A DNA stretch of 64,000 bases from the NCBI RefSeq assembly GCF_001641335.1, contig NZ_LVEM01000001.1, forward strand, positions 118,150 to 182,149, given 5' to 3'. Each line of letters starts with the position of its first letter. Within the stretch, counting starts at the first letter, position 1. The position numbers and the translations under genes were made by a program. The DNA is from Bradyrhizobium stylosanthis. GTDB taxonomy: Bacteria; Pseudomonadota; Alphaproteobacteria; Rhizobiales; Xanthobacteraceae. The notes beneath the pieces were generated by a model that saw only the letters and a program-made list of their open reading frames with translations, was not told the origin of the DNA and did not search any database. Below are positions 27,336-36,282 of the stretch, in pieces.

Positions 27336-29243
27336 ATGGCGGGCATCCACGCGCTCGATCGGCTGATCGGCGACGACTATCCAGAGCTTTCGACGGACGC
27401 GGAGATTCGCGCCTTCGAAGCGGTCCCTTACGCGGATCGCGTTGCGGCCGAGAGCACGTATGACGCCATCAAGCTCGGTGCTGCACGCAACCCCGACGGT
27501 GCCGCGATCCAGTTCCTGCAAAACGCCGATCCTGCCGACACGCCGCTCGTAGTCACCTATCGCGATCTGATCGCGCGCGTGACGCAGGCCGCCAACATGT
27601 TTCACGCGCTTGGCGTGGAGAAGGGCGACGTCGTCAGCTTCATGTTACCGCTGGTGCCCGATGCCTTCGTGACGCTGCTGGGCGCGGAAGCCGCGGGCAT
27701 CGCCAATCCCGTCAACCCGCTGCTGGAGCCGCATCAGATCGCGGAAATTCTGGAAGCGGCGAATACGAAAGTGCTGGTGGCGCTCGGGCCGATGCCGGGG
27801 ACGGACATCTGGCAGAAGGTCGAGCAGATCCGGCCGCAGCTGAAGCACCTCAAGGCGATCGTGCAGGTGTTCGGCGGCGGCGATCCGGACAAGGGCATCT
27901 TTGCGTTCAACGACCTGATCAAGCAGCAGCCGGCGGACCGGCTTGTCAGCGGGCGCAAGATTTCGGGTAGCGACGTCGCCGCCTATTTCCACACCGGCGG
28001 CACCACCGGCACGCCGAAGCTGGTGCGGCACACCCATGCCAACCAAGTCTATCAGGCCTGGGCGCTCAATCTGCTGCTGAAATCGAAGCCGGGGTCCAAC
28101 CTGCTGTTCGGCATGCCGCTGTTTCATGTCGGCGGATCTTTGACACAGGTGCTGCTGACGCTGTCGAGCGGCGGCTCGCTGGTCGTGTTGTCGCCGAGCG
28201 GCTGGCGCAATCCCAATTCGGTGAAGAACATCTGGAGCCTGGTGGAGCGCTTCAAGCCCGAGGCGCTGTCGAGCGTGCCGACGGTGCTGGCCGCGACGCT
28301 CGCGGTGCCGCCGGGCAGTGCCGACATCTCCAGCCTCAAATATGCAGCCGGCGGTGGTTCGGCGATCCCCGTCGCGGTGGGCTCGGCGATCCAGGAGAAG
28401 CTGAAGCTGCCGGTGGTCGAGGTCTACGGCATGACCGAGACCTCGAGCGTGCACACGCTCGCTTATCCCTCACGGCCGATCCGGCTCGGCTCGGTTGGCC
28501 TTCCCATGCCCTATGCGCGCGTGCGCATCGTGCAGCTCGATGCCGACGGCCGCCTGATCCGCGACTGCAAGCCCGACGAGATCGGCGTCGTGATCATGGC
28601 CGGGCCCGGCGTGTTCAGCGGCTATCTTAACGACGAGCACAACAGAGGTGCGTTCGTCGACGACGTCTGGGTCAATTCCGGCGATCTCGGCCGGCTCGAT
28701 GCCGACGGCTATCTCTGGATCACTGGCCGGGCCAAGGATCTCGTGATCCGCGGCGGCCACAACATCGATCCGGCGCCGATCGAGGAGATCATGTTCCGCC
28801 ATCCCGCGGTCGGCTTCGCTGCCGTGGTCGGCCAGCCCGACGCCTATGCCGGCGAGCTGCCGGTCGGCTATGTCCAGCTCAAGCCCGGCGCGACCGTCGA
28901 GCCGGGCGAACTCGAATCCTGGGTTCGCGAGCGCACGCCGGAGCGCGCCGCCGTGCCGGTGCAGGTCATTCCGATCGATCCGATGCCGGTGACCGGCGTC
29001 GGCAAGGTGTTCAAGCCGCAACTGCGCTGGGACGCGGCGCAGCGCGTGTTCGCCAAGGTGCTGGCGCCGCTGACCGAGCGTGGCATCGATTGCTCGGTCA
29101 AGGTCGGCGCCCACGGCAGCCACGGCTCGATCGCTACCGTGACGCTTGCGGGCGTGCCTGCGGACCAACGCGAGATGGCGGCCGGTGAGGTGCACACGCT
29201 GCTCGCGCCGTTCGTGATGCGGCACGAGGTGGTTTTCGCCTGA
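27336..29243 (+). CDS. acyl-CoA synthetase (AMP-forming), fadD-like
   Basis: This 635-aa adenylate-forming enzyme activates a carboxylic acid to its CoA ester. ANL superfamily motifs are YFHTGGTTGTPKLVRHTHAN (the P-loop-like A3), VEVYGMTETSSVH (A5), NSGDLGRLDADGYLWITGRAKD (A7/A8) and IRGGHNIDPAPIEE. The C-terminal lysine region is PVTGVGKVFKPQLR (A10). It has an extra segment of about 80 residues after A10 compared with the usual 520-560 aa enzymes. An AGGGAGG site precedes the ATG. Acid chain length unknown. It stands alone, divergent from the SecD-like gene. Confidence 0.92.
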   Translation: MAGIHALDRLIGDDYPELSTDAEIRAFEAVPYADRVAAESTYDAIKLGAARNPDGAAIQFLQNADPADTPLVVTYRDLIARVTQAANMFHALGVEKGDVVSFMLPLVPDAFVTLLGAEAAGIANPVNPLLEPHQIAEILEAANTKVLVALGPMPGTDIWQKVEQIRPQLKHLKAIVQVFGGGDPDKGIFAFNDLIKQQPADRLVSGRKISGSDVAAYFHTGGTTGTPKLVRHTHANQVYQAWALNLLLKSKPGSNLLFGMPLFHVGGSLTQVLLTLSSGGSLVVLSPSGWRNPNSVKNIWSLVERFKPEALSSVPTVLAATLAVPPGSADISSLKYAAGGGSAIPVAVGSAIQEKLKLPVVEVYGMTETSSVHTLAYPSRPIRLGSVGLPMPYARVRIVQLDADGRLIRDCKPDEIGVVIMAGPGVFSGYLNDEHNRGAFVDDVWVNSGDLGRLDADGYLWITGRAKDLVIRGGHNIDPAPIEEIMFRHPAVGFAAVVGQPDAYAGELPVGYVQLKPGATVEPGELESWVRERTPERAAVPVQVIPIDPMPVTGVGKVFKPQLRWDAAQRVFAKVLAPLTERGIDCSVKVGAHGSHGSIATVTLAGVPADQREMAAGEVHTLLAPFVMRHEVVFA

Positions 29244-29323
29244 CCTCCGTGGCCAGGCGGGTTAGCCCCATGGGGCCGTGCACGGCGCGGCCCCAACTCG
29301 TCCGATCGAGCACCACATCGCTG

Positions 29324-30697
29324 CTAGCCGCGGATCGCCGCATTGGCCCTTTCGGCGGCGCCCGTCATCGCTTCCTTCGCCGATTTCGCACCGTTGACCA
29401 CTTCATTGACGCCGATCATGAAGGCGTCGAGGATCGGTCTCGATTGCGGATGGAAGAGGATTGCCTTGGCGCGGTCGACATCCGCGTTCTGCAAGTTGGT
29501 CAGTGCCGCCTCGGCGGCTTGCGAGCCGAACGCCTTCTTGAAGCCTTCGCTCGACCAGGCCGACACGCGCGTCGTCGCCAGCCCCGCCGCAGCAGTCTGA
29601 AGCGAGGTCGCCTTGCTCGTTGCCCAGAGCAGAAACAGGAAAGCCGCCCGCTTGTTTCGCGATTTGGAATTGATGCAGGCCTGCCAGTGCGACATGAAGG
29701 GGACGGGTTTGCGGCCGGCGAGATGCGGAAAGGTTGCAAATCCAGCCTGCTTGGCGACGCGGCTTTTCGCCGGATTGGAGATGTCGGTTGCGAAGTTGCT
29801 GCTGTCGATTGCCATGGCCGTCCGCCCCTGCAGGAAGTCGTCCAGCACGTGGTACCATTCATAGCTGCCGACGCCGGCAGGCCCGGCCTGGCTGAGCAGT
29901 TGTCCGTACATCTCGACGGCGGCGATCGCCTCCGGGCTCGCGAAAGCGACCTTGTTGTGCTCGACCATGGCCCCACCATAGGAGAACAGGAAGCCCATGG
30001 CCGGTGGGGAGGAATTGCCGCCGGCCTGGGCCCGCATGGCGATCCCCGACATCCCGCCGGTCTTGGCCGCCTTGGCGGTGACGAGCAGCTCTTCGAAGGT
30101 CTGGGGGACAGGCTGGTCCTTGGCTGCCAGCGCATCCTTGTTGACGAACAGGGTCATCGCCTCCGAGGTAATCGGCACGGCGTACCGTTCGCCGTCCGAC
30201 CACAGCGGGAAGGCCCGGGCGGTCTTGAGCAGGTCGCTCTCGTCATACCAGGCGGGGTCGGTCAGCGACTTGTTAGAATAATAGCCGTTCAGCGGCTCCA
30301 GCCATCCGTTCGAGATGCCCTGGCCATAGGTCGTGAACATGAAGACGTCTGGCGTGCTGCTGCCGCGGGCGAGCCGGATCGGCAGTGCGCCGAGATAGGT
30401 GGTTTCTAGCTGGAAATCGACGGCGACGTTGATGCCGGTAAGGATGGTGAACTCCGGCAACAGCGGCGCGATTGCATTCGACCACGGATGGATCGCGCCC
30501 GAAAGCGCGATCGTCTGACCCGCAAACTGCTTCCAGTCGATCGCGGCGTTGGCGCGGGTTGCAGCGGCATTCTCGGCAAAACTCCACCGCGGCAGCACGC
30601 CGAGGGCCGGCAGCATCGCACCGGCGCCCAATCCCTTGACGAAACTGCGCCGGCTGGCCGGCATCTGACGGTTCAGTGCGTTGTCACCCTGCGCCAT
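29324..30697 (-). CDS. ABC transporter substrate-binding protein (family 1), Tat-exported
   Basis: This 457-aa periplasmic protein has a twin-arginine signal (SRRSFVKGLGAGAMLPALG) and a type 1 solute-binding fold like sugar and polyamine ABC binding proteins. Typical features are the TILTGINV start and the LARGSSTPDVFMF segment, with an aromatic-rich ligand cleft (WLEPLNGYY and WYDESDL). There are no permease or ATPase genes beside it, so it is an orphan binding protein; its transporter lies elsewhere or it works as a sensor ligand protein. It is divergent from a CHASE3 histidine kinase, which might respond to it, but that is inference. Confidence 0.88.
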   Translation of the reverse strand: MAQGDNALNRQMPASRRSFVKGLGAGAMLPALGVLPRWSFAENAAATRANAAIDWKQFAGQTIALSGAIHPWSNAIAPLLPEFTILTGINVAVDFQLETTYLGALPIRLARGSSTPDVFMFTTYGQGISNGWLEPLNGYYSNKSLTDPAWYDESDLLKTARAFPLWSDGERYAVPITSEAMTLFVNKDALAAKDQPVPQTFEELLVTAKAAKTGGMSGIAMRAQAGGNSSPPAMGFLFSYGGAMVEHNKVAFASPEAIAAVEMYGQLLSQAGPAGVGSYEWYHVLDDFLQGRTAMAIDSSNFATDISNPAKSRVAKQAGFATFPHLAGRKPVPFMSHWQACINSKSRNKRAAFLFLLWATSKATSLQTAAAGLATTRVSAWSSEGFKKAFGSQAAEAALTNLQNADVDRAKAILFHPQSRPILDAFMIGVNEVVNGAKSAKEAMTGAAERANAAIRG

Positions 30698-30794
30698 GTC
30701 AATGCTCCTTCACCAAGGCAGTCATTCACGACACGTGAGCGGGCCCGCACCCTGCGACATCGCGGCTCTCGCCGGACGACTTGCTGGGGCCGAA

Positions 30795-30823
30795 GCCGAA
30801 GCAACCTGGATCAGGTTTCCGGC
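30795..30823. promoter_or_regulatory. strong hairpin between divergent binding-protein and histidine kinase genes
   Basis: AACCTG-GAT-CAGGTT (30803-30817) forms a perfect 6-bp stem extended by outer GCCG and CGGC arms. It lies about 95-130 bases before both divergent genes. It could be an operator or an RNA leader element; the core AACCTGATCC on the minus strand recalls a TPP riboswitch box but the rest of that riboswitch is absent. Confidence 0.35.
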
Positions 30824-30917
30824 TCACCCATGCGGGCCTATTCGTGCTATCATTGTAGCAATGCTCTGGCCTCGGCACCAGAAGACGCGCCGGTCACGCG
30901 AGCATGACGCTAGGCAA

Positions 30918-32771
30918 ATGTCAGCCTCTGCTCCGGCTCTGTCTTTGCGATGGTTTGCTCGCCCGCTGATCCTTGCGGTCGCAGTGCTTGTGACCCTGTT
31001 TGCCACGACCAGCTTCCTCGGACTGCAATATTGGCAGGAGCGGCAGGCAGCTCATCACTTCATCGAGCATAGCCGTCAGGTCCTCGAAACGCTCGATCGG
31101 CTGCGGGCGATCGTCGCGGAGCTGGAGACCGAAAGGCGCGGCTATCTCATGACCCTCGACCCCGCCTATCTCAAGGCCTACGGCGTCTCCGATGAAAGCG
31201 TACGACGGGAGGCTCAGGCGCTGCAGATGCTGGTCGCGGACGATCCGTTGCAAGGCCTTCGCGCCGGTCATGTGGCACTGACCATTGCAGCAACGCTGCG
31301 CGAGATCGACGAGATGCTGAAGACGGCCGGCGCATCCGGGCTGGCCGCGCTGGCAATGATCCGCAGTATGGACGAGATCCGCTCGCAAATCGACCAGATG
31401 GTGGATCACGAGCGCTTTCGGCTCGCCGACCGGGAGGCGCGCGCCGAAGCCTTCGAGCGACGCTGGACCTGGCTGATCGCCGGCGCTGTCGTCCTCGTCG
31501 TCGCGTTGGCTGGCGCTGCGCTGGCGCTCGCGCGGCTCGAGGCGAAACGACGGAGAAAGGCGACCGAGGAGAACATTCAGCTCCAGAGTGATCTTGCAGC
31601 ACGGGACATCAAGATCAGGCGCCTGTTCGACGCCAACATCATCGGCATCATCATCTGGGAGGTCGAGGGGCGCATTCTCGAGGCCAACGATGCATTCCTA
31701 CGCATCGTCGGATACGACCGGGAGGATCTCGTCTCAGGGCACGTGAATCGGTTCGACCTCACGCCGCCGGAATGGCGCGAGCGCGACGTGCATACCGTAG
31801 AGGAACTGAAGCGGGTTGGGACGGCCCACCCATTCGAGAAGGAGTATGTGCGCAAGGACGGAAGCCGTGTGCCGGTGCTGATCGGCGGGACCATGTTTGG
31901 AGAGGGCACGGATCAAGGCGTCGGCTTCGTTCTCGATCTGACGGCGCTCAAGCGGGCGGAAGCCGACGCCCGCGAGCACGAACGGCGCTACCGCGAAGCC
32001 CTGATGGAGCTCGCGCACGCCAATCGCGTCACCACGATGGGACAGCTCACCGCATCGATTGCCCATGAAGTCAACCAGCCGATCGCCGCGATCGTGGCGA
32101 ACGCCGAGGCCGGGTTGAACTGGCTGGAGGCGCAACCGCCAAATCTGGAGCGGGTTCGACAGACGTTCGGCTGGATCACCGGCGACGGCATGCGCGCCGG
32201 GGACGTCATCGGCAGGATCCGGGCGCTGATCAGGAAGGCGCCCCCGCAAAAGGAGGACATGGAGATCAACCAGGCGGTGCTCGAGGTCGTCGCGCTGACA
32301 CGCAGCGAAGCGTTCAAGAACGGCGTCTCGGTGCAAACGCAACTTGCCGAAGGCTTGCCGCCCGTTCAGGCGGATCGTGTTCAACTTCAGCAGGTGATAC
32401 TCAACCTGATCGTCAACGCGATCGAGGCGATGGCGGCGGTCGGCGAGGGGGGACGCGAGTTGCTGATCAGCACCGGCCGGGATGCATCGGACGGCGTGCA
32501 GGTCACCTTGCGGGATTCCGGTCCGGGACTGGATCCGAAGAATGTCGAGAGCCTGTTCGAAGCCTTCTACACCACCAAGCCCACCGGCATGGGGATGGGT
32601 CTCGCCATCTGCCGCTCGATCATCGAGGCGCATGGCGGACGGATGTGGGCCGGCGCCAACGAGCCGCGGGGCGCCGTCTTTCAGTTCACCCTACCTCTGG
32701 CGCCAGAGGAGGCCGCAGCTCGCCTGCTGCGTGCGCGCGAGCCGGCGGATCTACGCTCCGCGGCGCGATGA
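30918..32771 (+). CDS. sensor histidine kinase with CHASE3 and PAS domains
   Basis: This 617-aa membrane kinase has a transmembrane helix (LILAVAVLVTLFATTSFLGL), a CHASE3 domain (LETERRGYLMTLDPAYLKAY), a second helix near residue 190, a PAS domain (FDANIIGIIIWEVEGRILEANDAFL), and a histidine kinase core. The phosphorylated histidine is in SIAHEVNQPIAAIVANAEAG, and the ATPase has NLIVNAIEAM and GMGMGLAICRSIIEAHGG. The ATG at 30918 is preferred over an upstream frame start at 30681 that would overlap the divergent gene. No response regulator is adjacent. It is divergent from the Tat-exported binding protein gene. Confidence 0.92.
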   Translation: MSASAPALSLRWFARPLILAVAVLVTLFATTSFLGLQYWQERQAAHHFIEHSRQVLETLDRLRAIVAELETERRGYLMTLDPAYLKAYGVSDESVRREAQALQMLVADDPLQGLRAGHVALTIAATLREIDEMLKTAGASGLAALAMIRSMDEIRSQIDQMVDHERFRLADREARAEAFERRWTWLIAGAVVLVVALAGAALALARLEAKRRRKATEENIQLQSDLAARDIKIRRLFDANIIGIIIWEVEGRILEANDAFLRIVGYDREDLVSGHVNRFDLTPPEWRERDVHTVEELKRVGTAHPFEKEYVRKDGSRVPVLIGGTMFGEGTDQGVGFVLDLTALKRAEADAREHERRYREALMELAHANRVTTMGQLTASIAHEVNQPIAAIVANAEAGLNWLEAQPPNLERVRQTFGWITGDGMRAGDVIGRIRALIRKAPPQKEDMEINQAVLEVVALTRSEAFKNGVSVQTQLAEGLPPVQADRVQLQQVILNLIVNAIEAMAAVGEGGRELLISTGRDASDGVQVTLRDSGPGLDPKNVESLFEAFYTTKPTGMGMGLAICRSIIEAHGGRMWAGANEPRGAVFQFTLPLAPEEAAARLLRAREPADLRSAAR

Positions 32772-32840
32772 CGGGCCCGGTTTCAGCTCTCGCGGGGCTG
32801 GGAGCGTCGCCACATAACCATAGGTCCAACTCCAAGGCTC

Positions 32841-32860
32841 TGTGTGATGGATGTCACACA
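32841..32860. promoter_or_regulatory. candidate CRP/FNR-family operator upstream of caspase-like gene
   Basis: TGTGTGA-TGGATG-TCACACA is a perfect dyad with 7-bp arms and contains the exact TGTGA-N6-TCACA of CRP-type regulators. It ends 64 bases before the caspase-like start codon. Which of the many CRP/FNR-family proteins would bind it is unknown. Confidence 0.55.
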
Positions 32861-32924
32861 GGAAGGATTGGCAATCGGCGACACTCCCGAATAATCTCAC
32901 GGCATTGCATCCGGGGGGACGCAG

Positions 32925-34760
32925 GTGATTCCGCTTCGGCTATTTGTTTTATTGATATTTGCGATGGGTTTGGCTTGCGGTCCGGCACATGCCGACCGGC
33001 GGGTCGCGCTGATCATCGGCAATTCGGCCTATAAAAGCGCGCCGAAGCTCGGCAATCCCGTCAACGACGCCACGTTGGTCGGCGGAATGTTCAAGAAGGC
33101 CGGCTTCGATTCAGTCGACGTCCGGCTCGATCTCAGCGCCAGCGAGATGCGGCGCATGTTGCGCGAGTTCGCCGGCAGGACGCGCGATGCGGATATGGCG
33201 GTGATCTACTACGCCGGCCACGGCATCGAGCTCGACGGCAACAATTATCTCATTCCAACCGACGCCACGCTGGAGACGGACGGCGACGTCCTCGACGAGA
33301 CCATCCCGGTCGAGCGGGCCCTGTTCGCGGTCGAACCGGCCAAGCAGCTGCGCCTGATCATCCTGGATGCCTGCCGCGACAATCCCTTCGCCAAGACGAT
33401 GAAGCGCACGCTGGCCTCGCGCGCGATCGGACGCGGCCTTGCCAAGGTCGAACCGACCAGCCCGAACACGATGATCGCCTTCGCGGCGAAGGCAGGCTCG
33501 ACGGCGTCCGATGGAGATTCCAGAAACAGCCCATTCGCTGTGGCGCTGGTTGAGCATCTGCCGAAGCCGGGACTCGATCTGCGCAAGGCCTTCGGCTTCG
33601 TGCGCGACGACGTTCTCAAGACGACCGGCTACAAGCAGGAGCCCTACGTCTACGGCTCGCTCGGCGGCGACGACGTGCCGCTCGTCGCGAAGCAAGCCGC
33701 AACCGGTCCGCAGGCCAATCCGCAGGAGGCCATTCGCAGGGACTACGAGCTCGCGCTCCAGCTCGCGACGCGCGACGGCTGGGAAGCATTTCTGGCTGCC
33801 TACCCGGAAGGCTTCTACGCCAATCTGGCCAAGGGGCAGTTGAACAAGATCGCTGCCGAAGAGACGCGTGCTTCCGCCGAGCAAAAGGCGAGGGCGGCCG
33901 AGCAGGAAAAAGCGAGGCTCATGACCGAGCGCGCCCAGAAGGCCGAGCAGGAGAAGGCCGCCGCGGCTGCCAAGGCCGCCGAAGAGGCACGGATCGCAGC
34001 CGAAAAGAAGAAAGAGATCGAGCAGGCGAAGGCCGAGGCGGCGGAACGCGAGCGCAAGGCTGCGGAGGCGGCAGCCGCGAAAGCCCTGGCCGAGAAGCAG
34101 GCCGCAGAGAAGGCCAAGGCCGAGCTTGCCGCCAAACAGGCGGCCGAGAGGGCGGAGCAGGCTGCAAAGCCAGCGGCCGATCGGCAGATGCCCGAGGTCG
34201 AGCAAAAAGTTGCAGCCCTCTCGCCGGCGCCGGCATCCACCTTGTCCGCGGCCGATCTGACCAAATCCGTGCAGAGCGAGTTGCGCCGCGTCGGCTGTCT
34301 GTCCGCGTCCGCCGACGGCGACTGGAACGCCGTCTCGCAGCGCTCGCTGACCCTGTTCAACAAATATGCCGGCACCCAGTTCGACGCGAAGCTTGCCAGC
34401 ATCGACGCGCTCGATGCGCTGAAGGCCAAGCCAGGACGCGTTTGCCCGCTCGTCTGCAATTTCGGCTTCAAGGCCGACGGCGACCAATGCGTCAAGATCA
34501 CCTGCCGCGCTGGCTATCGCGTCGGCGAGGACAACGAATGCGAGAAGATCCAGGAGAAGAAGCCGGTCGCGCGCGAGGAGTCGCGGAGGCGCGATCAGGA
34601 TCGCAAGGAAGCGGAGTCCACGGCGGCAAAGCCGCAGGCATCCGGGCAGATGATCTGCGGCAGCTCCGGTTGTAGGCCGATCGCCAAGGGATGTCGGCTC
34701 GGATCAGTCCCGCATCCCTCCAATCCAAGCTTCAAAATACCCGGCGAAGTTTGCAACTGA
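32925..34760 (+). CDS. secreted caspase-like (peptidase C14) protein with coiled coil and Cys-rich C-terminus
   Basis: This 611-aa protein has a signal peptide (LRLFVLLIFAMGLACGPAHA) and an N-terminal caspase/metacaspase domain (about residues 25-245). The catalytic dyad is visible in VIYYAGHGIEL (histidine) and LIILDACRDNPF (cysteine). A long Ala/Lys/Glu-rich coiled coil follows (about 300-420). Then comes a peptidoglycan-binding-like segment (SVQSELRRVGC) and a C-terminal cysteine-rich part (CPLVCNFGF, CRAGYRVGEDNEC). The start is a GTG at 32925 after GGGGGGA. Such caspase homologues are common in rhizobia; substrate and role are unknown. A perfect CRP-type dyad lies upstream. Confidence 0.9.
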   Translation: MIPLRLFVLLIFAMGLACGPAHADRRVALIIGNSAYKSAPKLGNPVNDATLVGGMFKKAGFDSVDVRLDLSASEMRRMLREFAGRTRDADMAVIYYAGHGIELDGNNYLIPTDATLETDGDVLDETIPVERALFAVEPAKQLRLIILDACRDNPFAKTMKRTLASRAIGRGLAKVEPTSPNTMIAFAAKAGSTASDGDSRNSPFAVALVEHLPKPGLDLRKAFGFVRDDVLKTTGYKQEPYVYGSLGGDDVPLVAKQAATGPQANPQEAIRRDYELALQLATRDGWEAFLAAYPEGFYANLAKGQLNKIAAEETRASAEQKARAAEQEKARLMTERAQKAEQEKAAAAAKAAEEARIAAEKKKEIEQAKAEAAERERKAAEAAAAKALAEKQAAEKAKAELAAKQAAERAEQAAKPAADRQMPEVEQKVAALSPAPASTLSAADLTKSVQSELRRVGCLSASADGDWNAVSQRSLTLFNKYAGTQFDAKLASIDALDALKAKPGRVCPLVCNFGFKADGDQCVKITCRAGYRVGEDNECEKIQEKKPVAREESRRRDQDRKEAESTAAKPQASGQMICGSSGCRPIAKGCRLGSVPHPSNPSFKIPGEVCN

Positions 34761-34845
34761 GCGCCTCGCAAAGCTGATGCGGTCAACAAGGCTTGCACGC
34801 CTCGCTGCAAGCGCGCATCATCCCCCAAAAAATGGGGGGAAACCG

Positions 34846-36171
34846 ATGCCTCAAGTCTCGCGCCGCCGCCACCTTCAGCAATTGTCGGGTGTGTTCGGGG
34901 CCGCCGCATTGTCCGGCTGGTCCGGGCCCGCAGTGTCCGCCGAGGCCGAGATTCCGCCCGAGGGCATCGGCAAGGGCATCAAGCACATCTCCTACAGCGA
35001 CATCGGCGGCCGGCCCGACAGCGTGCAGGTGATGTTCAACCGGCAGCATGTCTATGTCGGGCACATGTTCAGCGACGGCGTGACGATCCTGGACGCATCC
35101 GATCCGCGCGCGCTGAAGCCGGTCAATTTCTTCACCGCGGGGCAATACACCCGCACCCACCATCTCCAGGTGGCTGACGACCTGCTGTTGCTGGCCAACG
35201 GCGCCAACATCGTCGCGATGCAGTCCTACGACAACATGCGCGGCTATTTCGAGAACACGCTGGTCGACAGCATCACCAAGGCCAAGAAATTTCGCTGCGG
35301 CCTGTCGATCCATGACATCTCGAAGCCGGGCGAGATGCGCGAGATCGCCTTCCTCGAAATGCCGGGCTTCGGCATCAACCGGCTGTGGTGGCCGGGCGGC
35401 CGGTACGCCTATGTCTCGGCGCATTTCGACGGCTTCACCGACCACATCCTCTGCGTGGTCGATCTCAAGACCGTCACGAAACCGGACATCGTCGCGAAAT
35501 GGTGGCTGCCGGGCATGAACCGCGCGGCCGGCGAGCCGGCGACGCCCAAGGGCAAGCGCTTTGCGCTCCATCACATGATCACGGCGGGGGATCGCGGCTA
35601 TGCCGCCTGGCGCGACGGCGGCTTCACCATCCACGACATCAGCGATCCCGCCAATCCAAAACTGCTGTCGCACATCAACTGGTCGCCGCCGTTCGCCGGC
35701 GGCACGCATACGCCGCTGCCGCTGCCGAAGCGCCAGCTCGCGATCGTCGCGGACGAGGCCAATGCGGAGAAATGCGCCAAGGGCCTGTTCCACACCTTCG
35801 TGCTCGACGTGCGCGCGCCCGAGAATCCGGTGCCGATCGCAACGTTGCCGACGCCGCGCGATCGCGACTTCTGCACGAGCGGCACCTTCGGCCCGCATAA
35901 TCTGCACGAGAACCGCCCGGGATCGTTTCAGAGCGAGGAGACGATCTTCGCGACCTACAACAACGCCGGCGTCAGGGTGTTCGACATCAACGACGCCTTC
36001 GCACCGAAGGAGATCGCGTACTGGGTGCCGCCGGTCCCGAAGAAGCTCGTCGATCCGCGTCCGAATATCGGCCTCGCGGCCAAGACCTGCGACGCCTATG
36101 TGCGGCCCGACGGGCTGATGTTCGTCTCCGACTGGAACGCCGGCATGCACGTGCTGCAATATCAGGGGTGA
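34846..36171 (+). CDS. LVIVD-repeat beta-propeller protein, Tat-type signal
   Basis: This 441-aa protein has an N-terminal RR-containing signal (SRRRHLQQLSGVFGAAAL) and LVIVD-type repeats that normally form a beta-propeller. Repeats are seen around VGHMFSDGVTILDASDPRAL, GLSIHDISKPGEMREIAF, FTIHDISDPANPKLL and VRVFDINDAFAPKEI. It is presumably exported to the periplasm. The function is unknown; related proteins are called choice-of-anchor B or LVIVD. The ATG at 34846 follows a GGGGGGA ribosome site that pairs with a TCCCCC just before it, forming a small hairpin (34821-34840) that could block translation. Confidence 0.85.
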   Translation: MPQVSRRRHLQQLSGVFGAAALSGWSGPAVSAEAEIPPEGIGKGIKHISYSDIGGRPDSVQVMFNRQHVYVGHMFSDGVTILDASDPRALKPVNFFTAGQYTRTHHLQVADDLLLLANGANIVAMQSYDNMRGYFENTLVDSITKAKKFRCGLSIHDISKPGEMREIAFLEMPGFGINRLWWPGGRYAYVSAHFDGFTDHILCVVDLKTVTKPDIVAKWWLPGMNRAAGEPATPKGKRFALHHMITAGDRGYAAWRDGGFTIHDISDPANPKLLSHINWSPPFAGGTHTPLPLPKRQLAIVADEANAEKCAKGLFHTFVLDVRAPENPVPIATLPTPRDRDFCTSGTFGPHNLHENRPGSFQSEETIFATYNNAGVRVFDINDAFAPKEIAYWVPPVPKKLVDPRPNIGLAAKTCDAYVRPDGLMFVSDWNAGMHVLQYQG

Positions 36172-36193
36172 ACTGTCGCCCGGGTGACGCTGC

Positions 36194-36270
36194 CGTAGGG
36201 TGGGCAAAGGCGCAAAGCGCCGTGCCCACCATTCGCGGTGGTGGGCACGCTTCGCTTTACCCGCCCTACG
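36194..36270. repeat. intergenic palindromic repeat, family F
   Basis: 77-base inverted repeat with outer arms CGTAGGGTGGGCAAAGGCG and CGCTTTACCCGCCCTACG and inner arms GTGCCCACC and GGTGGGCAC. It lies between the convergent LVIVD and M20 genes. Confidence 0.9.
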
Positions 36271-36282
36271 AGACCGGAGCTT

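Noticed and set aside
30790..30830. TPP riboswitch upstream of the Tat-exported binding protein
   Set aside because: Only a short AACCTGATCC box matches; the CTGAGA box and the rest of the conserved core are absent.
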